Shown: positions 8,269-16,351 of the stretch, piece by piece
How positions within the stretch are numbered: position 1 is the first letter of the stretch
Layout: every line of letters starts with the position of its first letter
Source of the DNA: Ferrimonas pelagia
Lineage (GTDB): Bacteria > Pseudomonadota > Gammaproteobacteria > Enterobacterales > Shewanellaceae
Length of the DNA: 64,000 bases
Reading direction: 5' to 3'
Assembly (NCBI RefSeq): GCF_039543565.1
Contig: NZ_BAABJZ010000095.1
Span: 1-64,000, forward strand
Program-made: the position numbers and the translations under genes
The notes under the pieces: model-generated
Database searches by the model: none
Seen by the model: only the letters and a program-made list of their open reading frames with translations
Told to the model about the DNA's origin: nothing

Positions 8269-8781
8269 ATGGCCATCAGAGAAGTGCTCCGATTCCCCGA
8301 TGAGCGTTTACGTACCGTCGCTCAACCCGTAACTGACTTTGACGCCGAGCTGCAACAGCTGATCGACGACATGTTCGACACCATGTACGAAGAGCGAGGG
8401 ATCGGCCTGGCCGCCACGCAAATCGATCAACACCTGCAGCTGATCGTCATGGATCTGTCTGAAGACAAGTCGCAACCACGAGTGTTTATCAATCCTAAGG
8501 TACTGGAACAAGATGGACATTTCATCAACGAAGAGGGCTGTCTGTCGGTACCGGGGATCTACGCCAAGGTCGAACGCGCCGAGCAGATCAAGGTCGAAGC
8601 GCTGGATCGCCATGGCGAGCGCTATACCCTCGACGCCGACGAACTGCTGGCCATCTGTGTTCAACATGAAATGGACCACCTCAAAGGCAAGCTGTTCGTG
8701 GACTACCTGTCGCCACTGAAGCGCCAGCGCATCAAGCAAAAGCTGGAAAAAGCCGCCCGTCTCGATGCCAAACAGGCCTAG
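8269..8781 (+). CDS. def: peptide deformylase
   Basis: Removes the formyl group from the N-terminal methionine of new proteins. The three active-site motifs are intact: GIGLAATQ (residues 45-52), EEGCLSVPG with metal ligand C91, and HEMDH with ligands H133 and H137 and catalytic E134. Length of 170 residues is standard. An upstream in-frame ATG at 8257 would add four residues; MAIREVLRFPDERL matches the family start better. It is followed closely by fmt, whose enzyme adds the formyl group. Confidence 0.97.
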   Translation: MAIREVLRFPDERLRTVAQPVTDFDAELQQLIDDMFDTMYEERGIGLAATQIDQHLQLIVMDLSEDKSQPRVFINPKVLEQDGHFINEEGCLSVPGIYAKVERAEQIKVEALDRHGERYTLDADELLAICVQHEMDHLKGKLFVDYLSPLKRQRIKQKLEKAARLDAKQA

Positions 8782-8790
8782 GAGCCAGAC

Positions 8791-9735
8791 TTGTCCTCAT
8801 TAAAGATCGTATTTGCCGGTACGCCGGAGTTTGCCGCCGATCACCTGCAGGCCCTGCTGGATTCAAGCCATCAGGTGGTTGCCGTTTACACCCAGCCGGA
8901 CCGTCCGGCCGGTCGTGGTAAGAAGCTGACCGCCGGCCCGGTCAAGCAGTTGGCCCTGCAGCACGAACTGCCGGTGCTCCAGCCGAAAAGCTTACGCAGC
9001 GAAGAGGCCCAACAGGAACTGGCGGCCATCGACTTCGATATCATGGTGGTGGTGGCTTACGGCCTGATCCTGCCCAAGGCGGTATTGGATCTGCCCAAGC
9101 ACGGCTGCATCAACGTCCATGGCAGCCTGTTGCCACGCTGGCGCGGCGCCGCTCCGATCCAGCGTTCCATCTGGGCTGGCGATACGGACACCGGCGTCAC
9201 CATCATGCAGATGGATGTTGGTCTGGATACCGGGGCGATGCTGCACAAGATCAGCTGCCCGATCGAGGACAGTGACACCTCCGCCAGCCTGTACGCCAAG
9301 CTGGCCAAGCTGGGCCCGCAAGGCCTGGTGGAAGCGCTGGGGCCGATCGCCGATGGCACGGCAGTAGCCGAAGTGCAAGACGACACCCTGGCCAATTACG
9401 CCGAGAAGCTGTCAAAAGAGGAAGCCGCGGTCGATTGGGGCAAGAGTGCTGTCGCCCTGTGGCGCGAAGTGCGCGCCTTTAATCCATGGCCGGTCAGTCA
9501 CTTCCAGTGCGCTGACCAAACCATCAAGCTGTGGCAGGTTGAGGTACTGGACGAGCGCACCGACGCAGCACCGGGCACCGTCGTTCGCGCCGATAAACAG
9601 GGGATCGCCGTTGCGACCGGCGACGGCCTGCTGCTGCTGAGCTTGATCCAACTGCCCGGCAAGAAAGCGATGGCGGCCAGCGATGTGCTCAACGCCCGCA
9701 AAGAATGGTTTGAAGTGGGCAGTGTACTGGCATGA
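8791..9735 (+). CDS. fmt: methionyl-tRNA formyltransferase
   Basis: Formylates initiator Met-tRNA using 10-formyl-THF. The 314-residue protein shows FAGTPEFAADHL at the N terminus, HGSLLPRWRGAAPI containing the catalytic asparagine/histidine region, and GDTDTGVTIMQMDVGLDTG. The start codon is TTG, with TAGGAG six bases upstream; no ATG or GTG is nearer. It lies 9 bases after def and overlaps rsmB by 4 bases (ATGA). Confidence 0.97.
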   Translation: MSSLKIVFAGTPEFAADHLQALLDSSHQVVAVYTQPDRPAGRGKKLTAGPVKQLALQHELPVLQPKSLRSEEAQQELAAIDFDIMVVVAYGLILPKAVLDLPKHGCINVHGSLLPRWRGAAPIQRSIWAGDTDTGVTIMQMDVGLDTGAMLHKISCPIEDSDTSASLYAKLAKLGPQGLVEALGPIADGTAVAEVQDDTLANYAEKLSKEEAAVDWGKSAVALWREVRAFNPWPVSHFQCADQTIKLWQVEVLDERTDAAPGTVVRADKQGIAVATGDGLLLLSLIQLPGKKAMAASDVLNARKEWFEVGSVLA

Positions 9736-11087
9736 ATCGACGTCCTAACAGCAACAACCGCAGCCGCAATCAAGGCCGCCCCCAGCCCCGCAACCTGCGC
9801 GCCGATGCCGCCACGGTGATCATTGCGGTGATCGATCAGGGCCAATCCATGGGCCAAGCATTGCCCAAGGCCCAAGCTGGCTATGCCGACGGCCGAGACA
9901 AGGGCCTGCTGGCTGAGATCTGCTACGGCGTCATGCGCCAACTGCCACAGCTCGACACCCAGCTGCGACGCCAGCTGAGTCAGCCCCTCAACGGTAAAAA
10001 GCGCATTCTGCATGGGCTGCTGTTGGCTGGGCTATACCAGCTCAAGCACACCCGTGTACCCGCCCACGCCGTGGTCGCCGAGTCCGTCAATGCCTGTCTG
10101 GCGCTGCGCGCTCCAGGGATGAAGGGATTGATCAACGGCGTGCTGCGCAATATGGAGCGCGAGCTCGATACCCTAATAGACGAACAGTTCGAGGCGGAGC
10201 CGGTGAAAACCCTGCACCCGGGCTGGCTGCTCAAGCGTCTGCAAGCCGCTTATCCGCAGCAATGGCAAGAGATCGTTGACGCCAACAACGCTCAGCCGCC
10301 GCTGTGGCTGCGCAACAACCGCAGCGTTCAGACCCGTGAGCAAGCCATCGCGCGCTTGGATGAGGCCGGTGTCGATGCCCGTCCCATGGGCGATGGCGAT
10401 GCCATCCTGCTGGATACCCCGTGCGACGTCACCGCCCTGCCAGGCTTTATGGACGGCGATCTGTCGGTGCAGGATCTCAGTGCCCAAATGAGTGCGCACC
10501 TGATCCAATCCCAGCCCGGCGATCGGGTACTGGACGTCTGCGCCGCGCCCGGTGGCAAAACCTGCCACATGCTGGAGCATCAACCGCAGATCAGCGAGAT
10601 GGTGGCGGTGGATCTGGAAGCCAAGCGACTGGAGCGGGTTCAGCAGAACCTGGATCGGATCGGCCTGCAGGCCACCCTGCACTGCGGGGATGCCAGCCAT
10701 CCTTATCAGTGGTGGGACAAGCAGCAGTTCGATCGTATCCTGCTGGATGCGCCCTGCTCCGCCACTGGCGTGATCCGTCGTAATCCGGACAGCAAATGGC
10801 TGCGCCGCGACGCCGACATCGCCAAACTGGCTGAAGTGCAAAGCGATATCCTGCAGGCGATCTGGCCGCTGCTCAAGCCAGGTGGCACCCTTGTGTACGC
10901 CACCTGCTCGGTGCTGCCAGAGGAAAATGCCGAACAGATCAAGGCGTTCCTTCAGCAAACCCCGGATGCTATGCTCTCACCCATTCATCAACAGGACGTG
11001 AGTGAGCGGCCTGGCCTGCAACTGCTACCGCAGGCCGATGGCGGGGACGGTTTTTACTACGCCCGCCTGAGCAAAGCCGACTCGTAA
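9732..11087 (+). CDS. rsmB: 16S rRNA m5C967 methyltransferase
   Basis: AdoMet-dependent cytosine-5 methylation of 16S rRNA. The 451-residue protein has an N-terminal NusB-like RNA-binding half (about 25-160) and a C-terminal Rossmann methyltransferase. Key motifs are VCAAPGGKTCHML (AdoMet loop), LLDAPCSATGVIRRNPD (motif IV with PC) and YATCSVLPEEN (motif VI, nucleophile cysteine). The N terminus has a basic, asparagine-rich tail. It is translationally coupled to fmt. Confidence 0.96.
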   Translation: MNRRPNSNNRSRNQGRPQPRNLRADAATVIIAVIDQGQSMGQALPKAQAGYADGRDKGLLAEICYGVMRQLPQLDTQLRRQLSQPLNGKKRILHGLLLAGLYQLKHTRVPAHAVVAESVNACLALRAPGMKGLINGVLRNMERELDTLIDEQFEAEPVKTLHPGWLLKRLQAAYPQQWQEIVDANNAQPPLWLRNNRSVQTREQAIARLDEAGVDARPMGDGDAILLDTPCDVTALPGFMDGDLSVQDLSAQMSAHLIQSQPGDRVLDVCAAPGGKTCHMLEHQPQISEMVAVDLEAKRLERVQQNLDRIGLQATLHCGDASHPYQWWDKQQFDRILLDAPCSATGVIRRNPDSKWLRRDADIAKLAEVQSDILQAIWPLLKPGGTLVYATCSVLPEENAEQIKAFLQQTPDAMLSPIHQQDVSERPGLQLLPQADGGDGFYYARLSKADS

Positions 11088-11092
11088 ATGGC

Positions 11093-12493
11093 ATGAAGAT
11101 CATCATCCTTGGCGCAGGCCAGGTCGGCGGCACGCTGGCCGAAAACCTGGTCGGCGAAAACAACGACATCACCGTGGTCGACAACGATCCGCAGGCGCTC
11201 AGCGCACTGCAGGACAAACTCGATCTGCGGGTGATCAACGGCCACGCCGGCCACCCGCACGTGCTACGGGATGCCGGCGCGGAAGACGCCGACATGTTGA
11301 TCGCCGTCACCAACTCCGATGACACCAACATGGTGGCGTGCCACCTGGCCTACACCCTGTTTGGTACCCCAACCAAGATCGCCCGCATTCGCAGCGCCGC
11401 CTATCTGAACAAGAAAGACCTGCTGTTTCAGACCGGCGGGGCCGATCCCGATGCCCGCGGCCGCTTCTTTATCGATGAGCTGATCGCCCCGGAGCAATTG
11501 GTCACCCGCTATATCCACCGCTTGGTGGAATACCCCGGCGCCCTACAGGTGCTGGAGTTTGCCGGCGGCAAGGCCAGCTTGGTTGCGGTTAAGGCTTATT
11601 ACGGTGGCTCCTTGGTGGGCAGCGCGCTCTCTGCGCTGAAAGAGCATATGCCCAATATTGATACCCGGGTGGCTGCGATCTTCCGCCAAGGCCGCCCCAT
11701 CATGCCGCGGGGCACCACGGTGATCGAGGCGGACGACGAGGTCTTCTTCGTCGCCGACTCCAAGCACATCCGCGCCGTGATGAGTGAGATGCAGAAGCTG
11801 GAGTCCAGCTATCGCACCATCATGATCGCCGGCGGGGGCAACATCGGCATGGGGCTCGCCCGAGCGCTGGAATCGTTTCACGAGGTCAAGCTGATCGAGC
11901 GGGATCGCACCCGCGCCGCCCGCCTGTCGGAGTATCTGGAGGACACCACGGTGTTTCACGGCGACGCCTCCGATCATGAACTGCTCAATGAAGAGCAGAT
12001 CGATCAGGCCGATGTGTTTATCGCCGTGACCAACGACGATGAAGCCAACATCATGTCGGCGCTGCTGGCCAAGCGGATGGGCGCCAAGAAGGTGATGGTC
12101 TTGATCCAGCGTGAGGCCTATGTCGATCTGGTTCAGGACGCCAATATCGACATCGCGATCTCGCCGCAACAAGCCACCATCTCCGCCCTGCTAACCCACG
12201 TGCGTCAAGGTGACATTAACAACGTCTACTCACTGCGACGTGGCGCGGCGGAAGCGATCGAGGCGGTGGCGCACGGCGATCCCAACACCTCCAAGGTGGT
12301 GGGTCGCCAGATCCAGGAGATCAAGCTGCCGCCCGGCACCACCATCGGCGCCATTGTCCGTAAAGACGAGGTGATGATGGCGCACGACAAAACGGTGATC
12401 GAGCAAGATGATCACGTCATCCTGTTTCTGGTGGATAAGAAACACATCCGCGAGGTGGAAAAGCTGTTCCAACCCTCCGCGCTGTTTTTCTGA
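11093..12493 (+). CDS. trkA: Trk potassium uptake regulatory subunit TrkA
   Basis: Cytosolic NAD-binding regulator of the TrkH/TrkG potassium channel. The 466-residue protein carries two RCK units in tandem. Rossmann loops are IILGAGQVGG at the N terminus and IMIAGGGNIGMG near residue 242. Each is followed by an RCK-C ligand-binding part. It starts 5 bases after rsmB and is followed by a terminator. The partner channel gene trkH lies at 14.1-15.6 kb on the other strand. Confidence 0.97.
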   Translation: MKIIILGAGQVGGTLAENLVGENNDITVVDNDPQALSALQDKLDLRVINGHAGHPHVLRDAGAEDADMLIAVTNSDDTNMVACHLAYTLFGTPTKIARIRSAAYLNKKDLLFQTGGADPDARGRFFIDELIAPEQLVTRYIHRLVEYPGALQVLEFAGGKASLVAVKAYYGGSLVGSALSALKEHMPNIDTRVAAIFRQGRPIMPRGTTVIEADDEVFFVADSKHIRAVMSEMQKLESSYRTIMIAGGGNIGMGLARALESFHEVKLIERDRTRAARLSEYLEDTTVFHGDASDHELLNEEQIDQADVFIAVTNDDEANIMSALLAKRMGAKKVMVLIQREAYVDLVQDANIDIAISPQQATISALLTHVRQGDINNVYSLRRGAAEAIEAVAHGDPNTSKVVGRQIQEIKLPPGTTIGAIVRKDEVMMAHDKTVIEQDDHVILFLVDKKHIREVEKLFQPSALFF

Positions 12494-12507
12494 TCGTGAC
12501 AGACTAA

Positions 12508-12536
12508 AACGCCGGCATCTGCCGGCGTTCTCTTTT
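12508..12536 (+). terminator. terminator after trkA
   Basis: Perfect 10-bp inverted repeat AACGCCGGCA / TGCCGGCGTT with a 2-base centre, followed by a T-rich tail. It separates convergent trkA and the HemG-like gene. Confidence 0.85.
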
Positions 12537-12541
12537 CCCCT

Positions 12542-13084
12542 TTAGGCCTTCGCCATCTCATCGATGGCCAGCGCAAACGCCTGCACCTCATTCCAATCGG
12601 TGTAATCAATAACCGTATCGGGCGCGGTCGGCCCCTTGGTCATCTTCATGATGAACTTGATCGACAAGCTGTCCCAGAAGCCCCAGTTGGGGTAATCCAC
12701 CTTGCCGGCAAACACCTTGAGCAACTGCGGACGCCAGGGCGACTTGGCAATAAACTTCTGCATATAGCGATTGCCTTCCACCGTTGCCTTCTCGGGCTTA
12801 CGGGCCACCACGGACAAGCAGAAAAACGCATTGTGGCGTGCTTCCAGTTGCGGCCGATGCTGATCGATAAAGGCCCAGACCGAGTCATCAAAGTTGCCAT
12901 AGAGTACCGGCGCGCCGATCACGACCGTGTGGTACTTATCCCAATCGATCCCCTCGTGTTTGGCTTCCACCACATCCATCATGTCGCACTCTGTGCCCTG
13001 CGCCTCGATGGCGGACATCAAGGTGCGGGTCACTCGGGCGGTGTGGCCACGGCGACTCATGTAGACGATCAAAACCCCTGGCAT
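12542..13084 (-). CDS. HemG-like flavodoxin-domain protein (paralogue)
   Basis: A 180-residue flavodoxin-fold protein similar to HemG, the menaquinone-dependent protoporphyrinogen oxidase. It shares with HemG the motifs YMSRRGHTARV (FMN phosphate loop), VVIGAPVLYGN, SVVARKPEK and WRPQLLKVFAGK, plus the C-terminal YTDW. The true hemG-like copy next to trkH (13565-14104) is closer to E. coli HemG. The start at 13084 follows GGAGG; frame extension to 13162 is unsupported. It diverges from an ArsR regulator, with a 190-base intergenic region containing an inverted repeat. Its substrate is uncertain. Confidence 0.85.
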   Translation of the reverse strand: MPGVLIVYMSRRGHTARVTRTLMSAIEAQGTECDMMDVVEAKHEGIDWDKYHTVVIGAPVLYGNFDDSVWAFIDQHRPQLEARHNAFFCLSVVARKPEKATVEGNRYMQKFIAKSPWRPQLLKVFAGKVDYPNWGFWDSLSIKFIMKMTKGPTAPDTVIDYTDWNEVQAFALAIDEMAKA

Positions 13085-13131
13085 TGTGCCTCCTGCATAA
13101 ACTTCGATTAACCTTCGAGCAGCATGCGACA

Positions 13132-13153
13132 ATACTGCATAACGTACCAGTAT
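13132..13153. promoter_or_regulatory. inverted repeat in hemG-like/arsR intergenic region
   Basis: ATACTG and CAGTAT separated by 10 bases lie about 50 bases upstream of the HemG-like gene and 120 bases upstream of the ArsR gene. It could be the operator of the adjacent ArsR-family regulator. This is position-based inference only. Confidence 0.35.
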
Positions 13154-13274
13154 CAATATCACAAACAGTCCGAGCGGCGGCAGTCGACCCGATAAAACGG
13201 GATCTGGATCCAGAGGTTAACAACGGCGCGTTTTGATCTTAATATAAGAGGGAACTAATTTACTTTGGGGTTTT

Positions 13275-13598
13275 ATGGAATCGCTCGATATCGAACAAAT
13301 GGCCGGTAACGCCGACAGCGCCGCCCGACTGCTGAAAAGCATCGCCAATCCCCATCGCCTCATGCTGTTGTGTCTGCTGCTCAAGCAAGAGATGACCGTC
13401 TCCGAACTGAACGCCATGGTGCCACTCAGCCAATCGGCGTTATCGCAGCACCTGGCAGTGCTGCGCAAAGAGGGCATGGTCACCACCCGCAAGGAGTCGT
13501 TGCAGGTGTGGTATCGACTGGCGAGCCCAGAGGTGGAGGCGATCCTGGCCACCCTGTACGGGATCTACTGCGCGCCGCCGTCCAACCCCGCCACCTGA
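13275..13598 (+). CDS. ArsR-family regulator, YgaV/BigR-like
   Basis: A 107-residue winged-helix repressor. The HTH spans about residues 40-65 (MTVSELNAMVPLSQSALSQH). Two cysteines stand where the persulfide-sensing cysteines of YgaV/BigR/SqrR stand: C33 in LMLLCLLLK and C99 in YGIYCA near the end. That supports a thiol or sulfide/persulfide sensor rather than a metal sensor, and no metal-binding CxC is seen. It diverges from the HemG-like gene. Its 3' end overlaps convergent hemG by 34 bases. Confidence 0.85.
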   Translation: MESLDIEQMAGNADSAARLLKSIANPHRLMLLCLLLKQEMTVSELNAMVPLSQSALSQHLAVLRKEGMVTTRKESLQVWYRLASPEVEAILATLYGIYCAPPSNPAT

Positions 13599-14104
13599 TC
13601 GGCAAACAGCTCGACCCGGCCCCAGTCGGTAAACTCCTGAACCGTACTGAGCGCGGTTGGCCCTTTGGTTAGCCACATGATAAAGCGAATGATGTGGCGA
13701 TCACGCCAGCCATAAGCCGGGTAATTCAGCACCCCGGCAAACACGCCTATCCGATCCGGCCGCCAAGCGGTTTTGCGGTGAAACAATCGAATATAGGGAC
13801 TGCCATCCGGCGTGTCTTTGCCCGGCTTGCGGGCCACCAGATTGACGCTAAAAAACGCCGTCCGCTTCTGCGCCAACACATCCTGATGGCGGGCGATAAA
13901 ATCAAACAGCGCCGGCCGGTATTTGCCATAGCGGATCGAAGCGCCGATCACCACCTTATCAAATGAGGCCAATGGCAGCGCACAGCGCTCCAACTCCACC
14001 AACTGGACCTGATGCTCCAAGGCCTCCAATCGCGCCCGGATCCGCTCTGCGATCCGTTTAGTTTGGCCATCGACCGTCGAATACAGCACCAGCGTCCGTT
14101 GCAT
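13565..14104 (-). CDS. hemG: menaquinone-dependent protoporphyrinogen IX oxidase
   Basis: Oxidises protoporphyrinogen IX to protoporphyrin IX, passing electrons to menaquinone or ubiquinone. The 179-residue flavodoxin-type protein aligns well with E. coli HemG from memory: LVLYSTVDGQTKRIAERI, KVVIGASIRYGKY, FFSVNLVARKPGKDTP, WRPDRIGVFAGVLNYP, then FTDW. It begins 12 bases after trkH, the same trkH-hemG order as E. coli. Its last 34 bases overlap the end of the convergent arsR. Confidence 0.93.
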   Translation of the reverse strand: MQRTLVLYSTVDGQTKRIAERIRARLEALEHQVQLVELERCALPLASFDKVVIGASIRYGKYRPALFDFIARHQDVLAQKRTAFFSVNLVARKPGKDTPDGSPYIRLFHRKTAWRPDRIGVFAGVLNYPAYGWRDRHIIRFIMWLTKGPTALSTVQEFTDWGRVELFADQVAGLDGGAQ

Positions 14105-14116
14105 GGGTTGTCGCTC

Positions 14117-15574
14117 CTAGCTTTTCCAAAATGTCGGGGTAAACAGCACCAACAGGGTGAAGATCTCCAGTCGGCCAAACAGCATGCCCAGCACCAGGAT
14201 CCACTTGGCCGGAGCATTGATCTCGCCGTAATGCGAGGCCACCTCGCCCAAGCCTGGGCCCAAGTTATTGAGCGACGCCGCCGTCGCCGAAAAGGCGGTG
14301 ATGTCATCCAGCCCTGTGGCTAAGAGGGCGACCATGATCAGCGCAAACACTAAGGTGTAAGCGGCAAAGAAACCCCACACCGCATCAATCACCCGATCCG
14401 ACACCGCCTTATTGTTGAGCCGAATGGAGAACAGCGCGCGCGGATGGATCAATCGCTTAAGCTCACGCATCCCCTGCAGCGACAGCAGGGTGATCCGCAC
14501 CACCTTGATCCCGCCGCCCGTTGAGCCGGCGCAGCCACCGATAAAGCTGGAGAAGATCAGCAGTATCGGCAAGAACAGCGGCCAGGTCGCGAAGCTTTCG
14601 GTGGCAAAACCCGCCGTGGTCGACATCGAGACCGCCTGGAAGACCGCCTTATCCAGCGCCACCTCCGGCGAGTCATACAACTGATGGCTCATCAGCACCA
14701 GGAACACCACCAACACCAAGCTTAACTGGATCAGCAGGAACATCCGCACCTCGGCATCGCGCCAGTAGGACGCAAGATGGATCCCGCGCCGGCTAAAGGC
14801 GGTAAAGTGCAGACTAAAATTGACCGCCGACAACAGTAAAAACACCACGGCGATCAGGTTGATGGTGGCGCTATCAAAGTGCCCCATGCTGGCGTCATAA
14901 CTGGAAAAACCGCCAATGGCGATGGTGGAAAAGGCGTGGCCAATGGCATCGAAGCTGTCCATGCCCGCGAGGTAATACGCCCCGGCACAAGCCAGTGTCA
15001 TGGTGAGATAGATGTACCACAACGCCTTCGCCGTTTCGGCGATCCTGGGCGTCATCTTATTGTCTTTGACCGGGCCCGGCGTTTCACAGCGATACAGCTG
15101 CATGCCCCCCACGCCCAGCATCGGCAACACCGCCACCGCCAAGACAATGATCCCCATGCCGCCAAGCCACTGCAGCAGATGACGATAGAACAGGATGGCC
15201 TTGGGCAGATCATCCAATCCGGTGATCACCGTCGCGCCCGTGGTGGTCAACGCCGAAAAGGACTCAAACATGGCGTCGGTGAAACTGAGATCGGGCCGCT
15301 CCGACAGAATAAAGGGAATGGCCCCGATCGATCCCAGCACCGTCCAAAACAGCACCACCACCAAGAAGCCCTCGCGGGTTCTCAACTCAGCCTTGGCGCG
15401 CCGATTGGGATACCAAAACACCAGCCCCAGCAACAGACTCAGGCCGAAGGCCTGCATAAACGCCGTCCCCCCGCCATCCTTATACAGAAAGGCGATCAAG
15501 GCTGGCGGCAACATGGTGGCACTGAAAACAGCCACCAGCATGCCAATAATGCGGATTATCGTGCGGTATTCCAT
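14117..15574 (-). CDS. trkH: Trk potassium channel subunit TrkH
   Basis: Inner-membrane K+ translocating subunit, working with TrkA. The 485-residue length equals E. coli TrkH. Multiple hydrophobic segments and pore-loop filters are visible, including ALTTTGATVITGL (first filter region), TIAIGGFSSYD (second), VSMSTTAGFATES (third) and TAASLNNLGPGLG (fourth). The start MEYRTIIRIIGM was chosen; a 13-residue upstream extension has no support. It is upstream of hemG in one unit. Confidence 0.96.
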   Translation of the reverse strand: MEYRTIIRIIGMLVAVFSATMLPPALIAFLYKDGGGTAFMQAFGLSLLLGLVFWYPNRRAKAELRTREGFLVVVLFWTVLGSIGAIPFILSERPDLSFTDAMFESFSALTTTGATVITGLDDLPKAILFYRHLLQWLGGMGIIVLAVAVLPMLGVGGMQLYRCETPGPVKDNKMTPRIAETAKALWYIYLTMTLACAGAYYLAGMDSFDAIGHAFSTIAIGGFSSYDASMGHFDSATINLIAVVFLLLSAVNFSLHFTAFSRRGIHLASYWRDAEVRMFLLIQLSLVLVVFLVLMSHQLYDSPEVALDKAVFQAVSMSTTAGFATESFATWPLFLPILLIFSSFIGGCAGSTGGGIKVVRITLLSLQGMRELKRLIHPRALFSIRLNNKAVSDRVIDAVWGFFAAYTLVFALIMVALLATGLDDITAFSATAASLNNLGPGLGEVASHYGEINAPAKWILVLGMLFGRLEIFTLLVLFTPTFWKS

Positions 15575-15643
15575 GGAGACACTTTTGGGGAATTTGCCGC
15601 TAGCATACTCCAACCGTGCCAGCGTGTTAATTGACGCGGTCGA

Positions 15644-16258
15644 TCAGTCGGGCTTCAGCATCAAGCGACCCCGACTGCCGTCCGCCAGTGCGCGGGCAAA
15701 TTCAGCCTGTGTCGTACTGGGCAAAGCCAGCTTCAGTTGGATCTGGCCGCCATATTGCTGATCGAGGATCTCGCCCCCATGCCGCTCCGTTAAATGGGTG
15801 ATCAATGGCATGTCGCCATAGTCGCACAGCAAACTGGCCTGCATCATCGGCACAAACGGGGTGGTCTCCAGCGCCTCCAGCGCCATCTTGACCCCGCCGG
15901 CATAAGCCCGCACCAAACCGCCCACCCCAAGCTTGATCCCACCAGAGTATCGCACCACCACCGCCGCCAACTGACCCACGCCGCTGCCCAGCACCACATT
16001 CAGCATCGGTCGCCCCGCCGAGCCCGCCGGCTCACCGTCATCCGAGGCGCCAATATCACGGGTACAGCCGGGTCGCCCGGCGGCAAACGCCAGACAGTGG
16101 TGCCGCGCTTCCGGATGCACCTGCCGCATTCGGGCGTGATACGCCCGCGCCTCAGCCCCCACGCTGACCCGCTCGATCCGGGTAATAAACCGACTGCGTT
16201 TGATGATCTCCTCAACCTCAACCGGACCGGCGGGCACATCAAAACGGGCTTGGCTCAT
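15644..16258 (-). CDS. yigZ: IMPACT/YigZ family protein
   Basis: A 204-residue protein of the UPF0029/IMPACT family. The signature is FAAGRPGCTRDIGASDDGEPAGSAG-like: positions about 58-83 include DDGEPAGSAGRPML, then VVVRYSGGIKLGVGGLVRAY. The C terminus is a ferredoxin-like RNA-binding-type fold. Its role is unsettled; a translation-related function is proposed for the family. In this lineage it sits between pepQ and trkH as here. The start at MSQARFDVP is preferred to the upstream frame. Confidence 0.92.
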   Translation of the reverse strand: MSQARFDVPAGPVEVEEIIKRSRFITRIERVSVGAEARAYHARMRQVHPEARHHCLAFAAGRPGCTRDIGASDDGEPAGSAGRPMLNVVLGSGVGQLAAVVVRYSGGIKLGVGGLVRAYAGGVKMALEALETTPFVPMMQASLLCDYGDMPLITHLTERHGGEILDQQYGGQIQLKLALPSTTQAEFARALADGSRGRLMLKPD

Positions 16259-16351
16259 GCTTTCAAACTCTCTTGGTCGCAAAGGGCCGCAACAACGCCG
16301 GCCAGGGAGCTCCCGCTTCTACAGGATCCCCCCGTCGCTTTCAAGCCAGCG

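Noticed and set aside
12180..12200. CACGTG-containing sequence in trkA as a parS
   Set aside because: Only the central hexamer matches; the flanking arms are not complementary. The same holds for CACGTG near 11260, 55030 and 63090.
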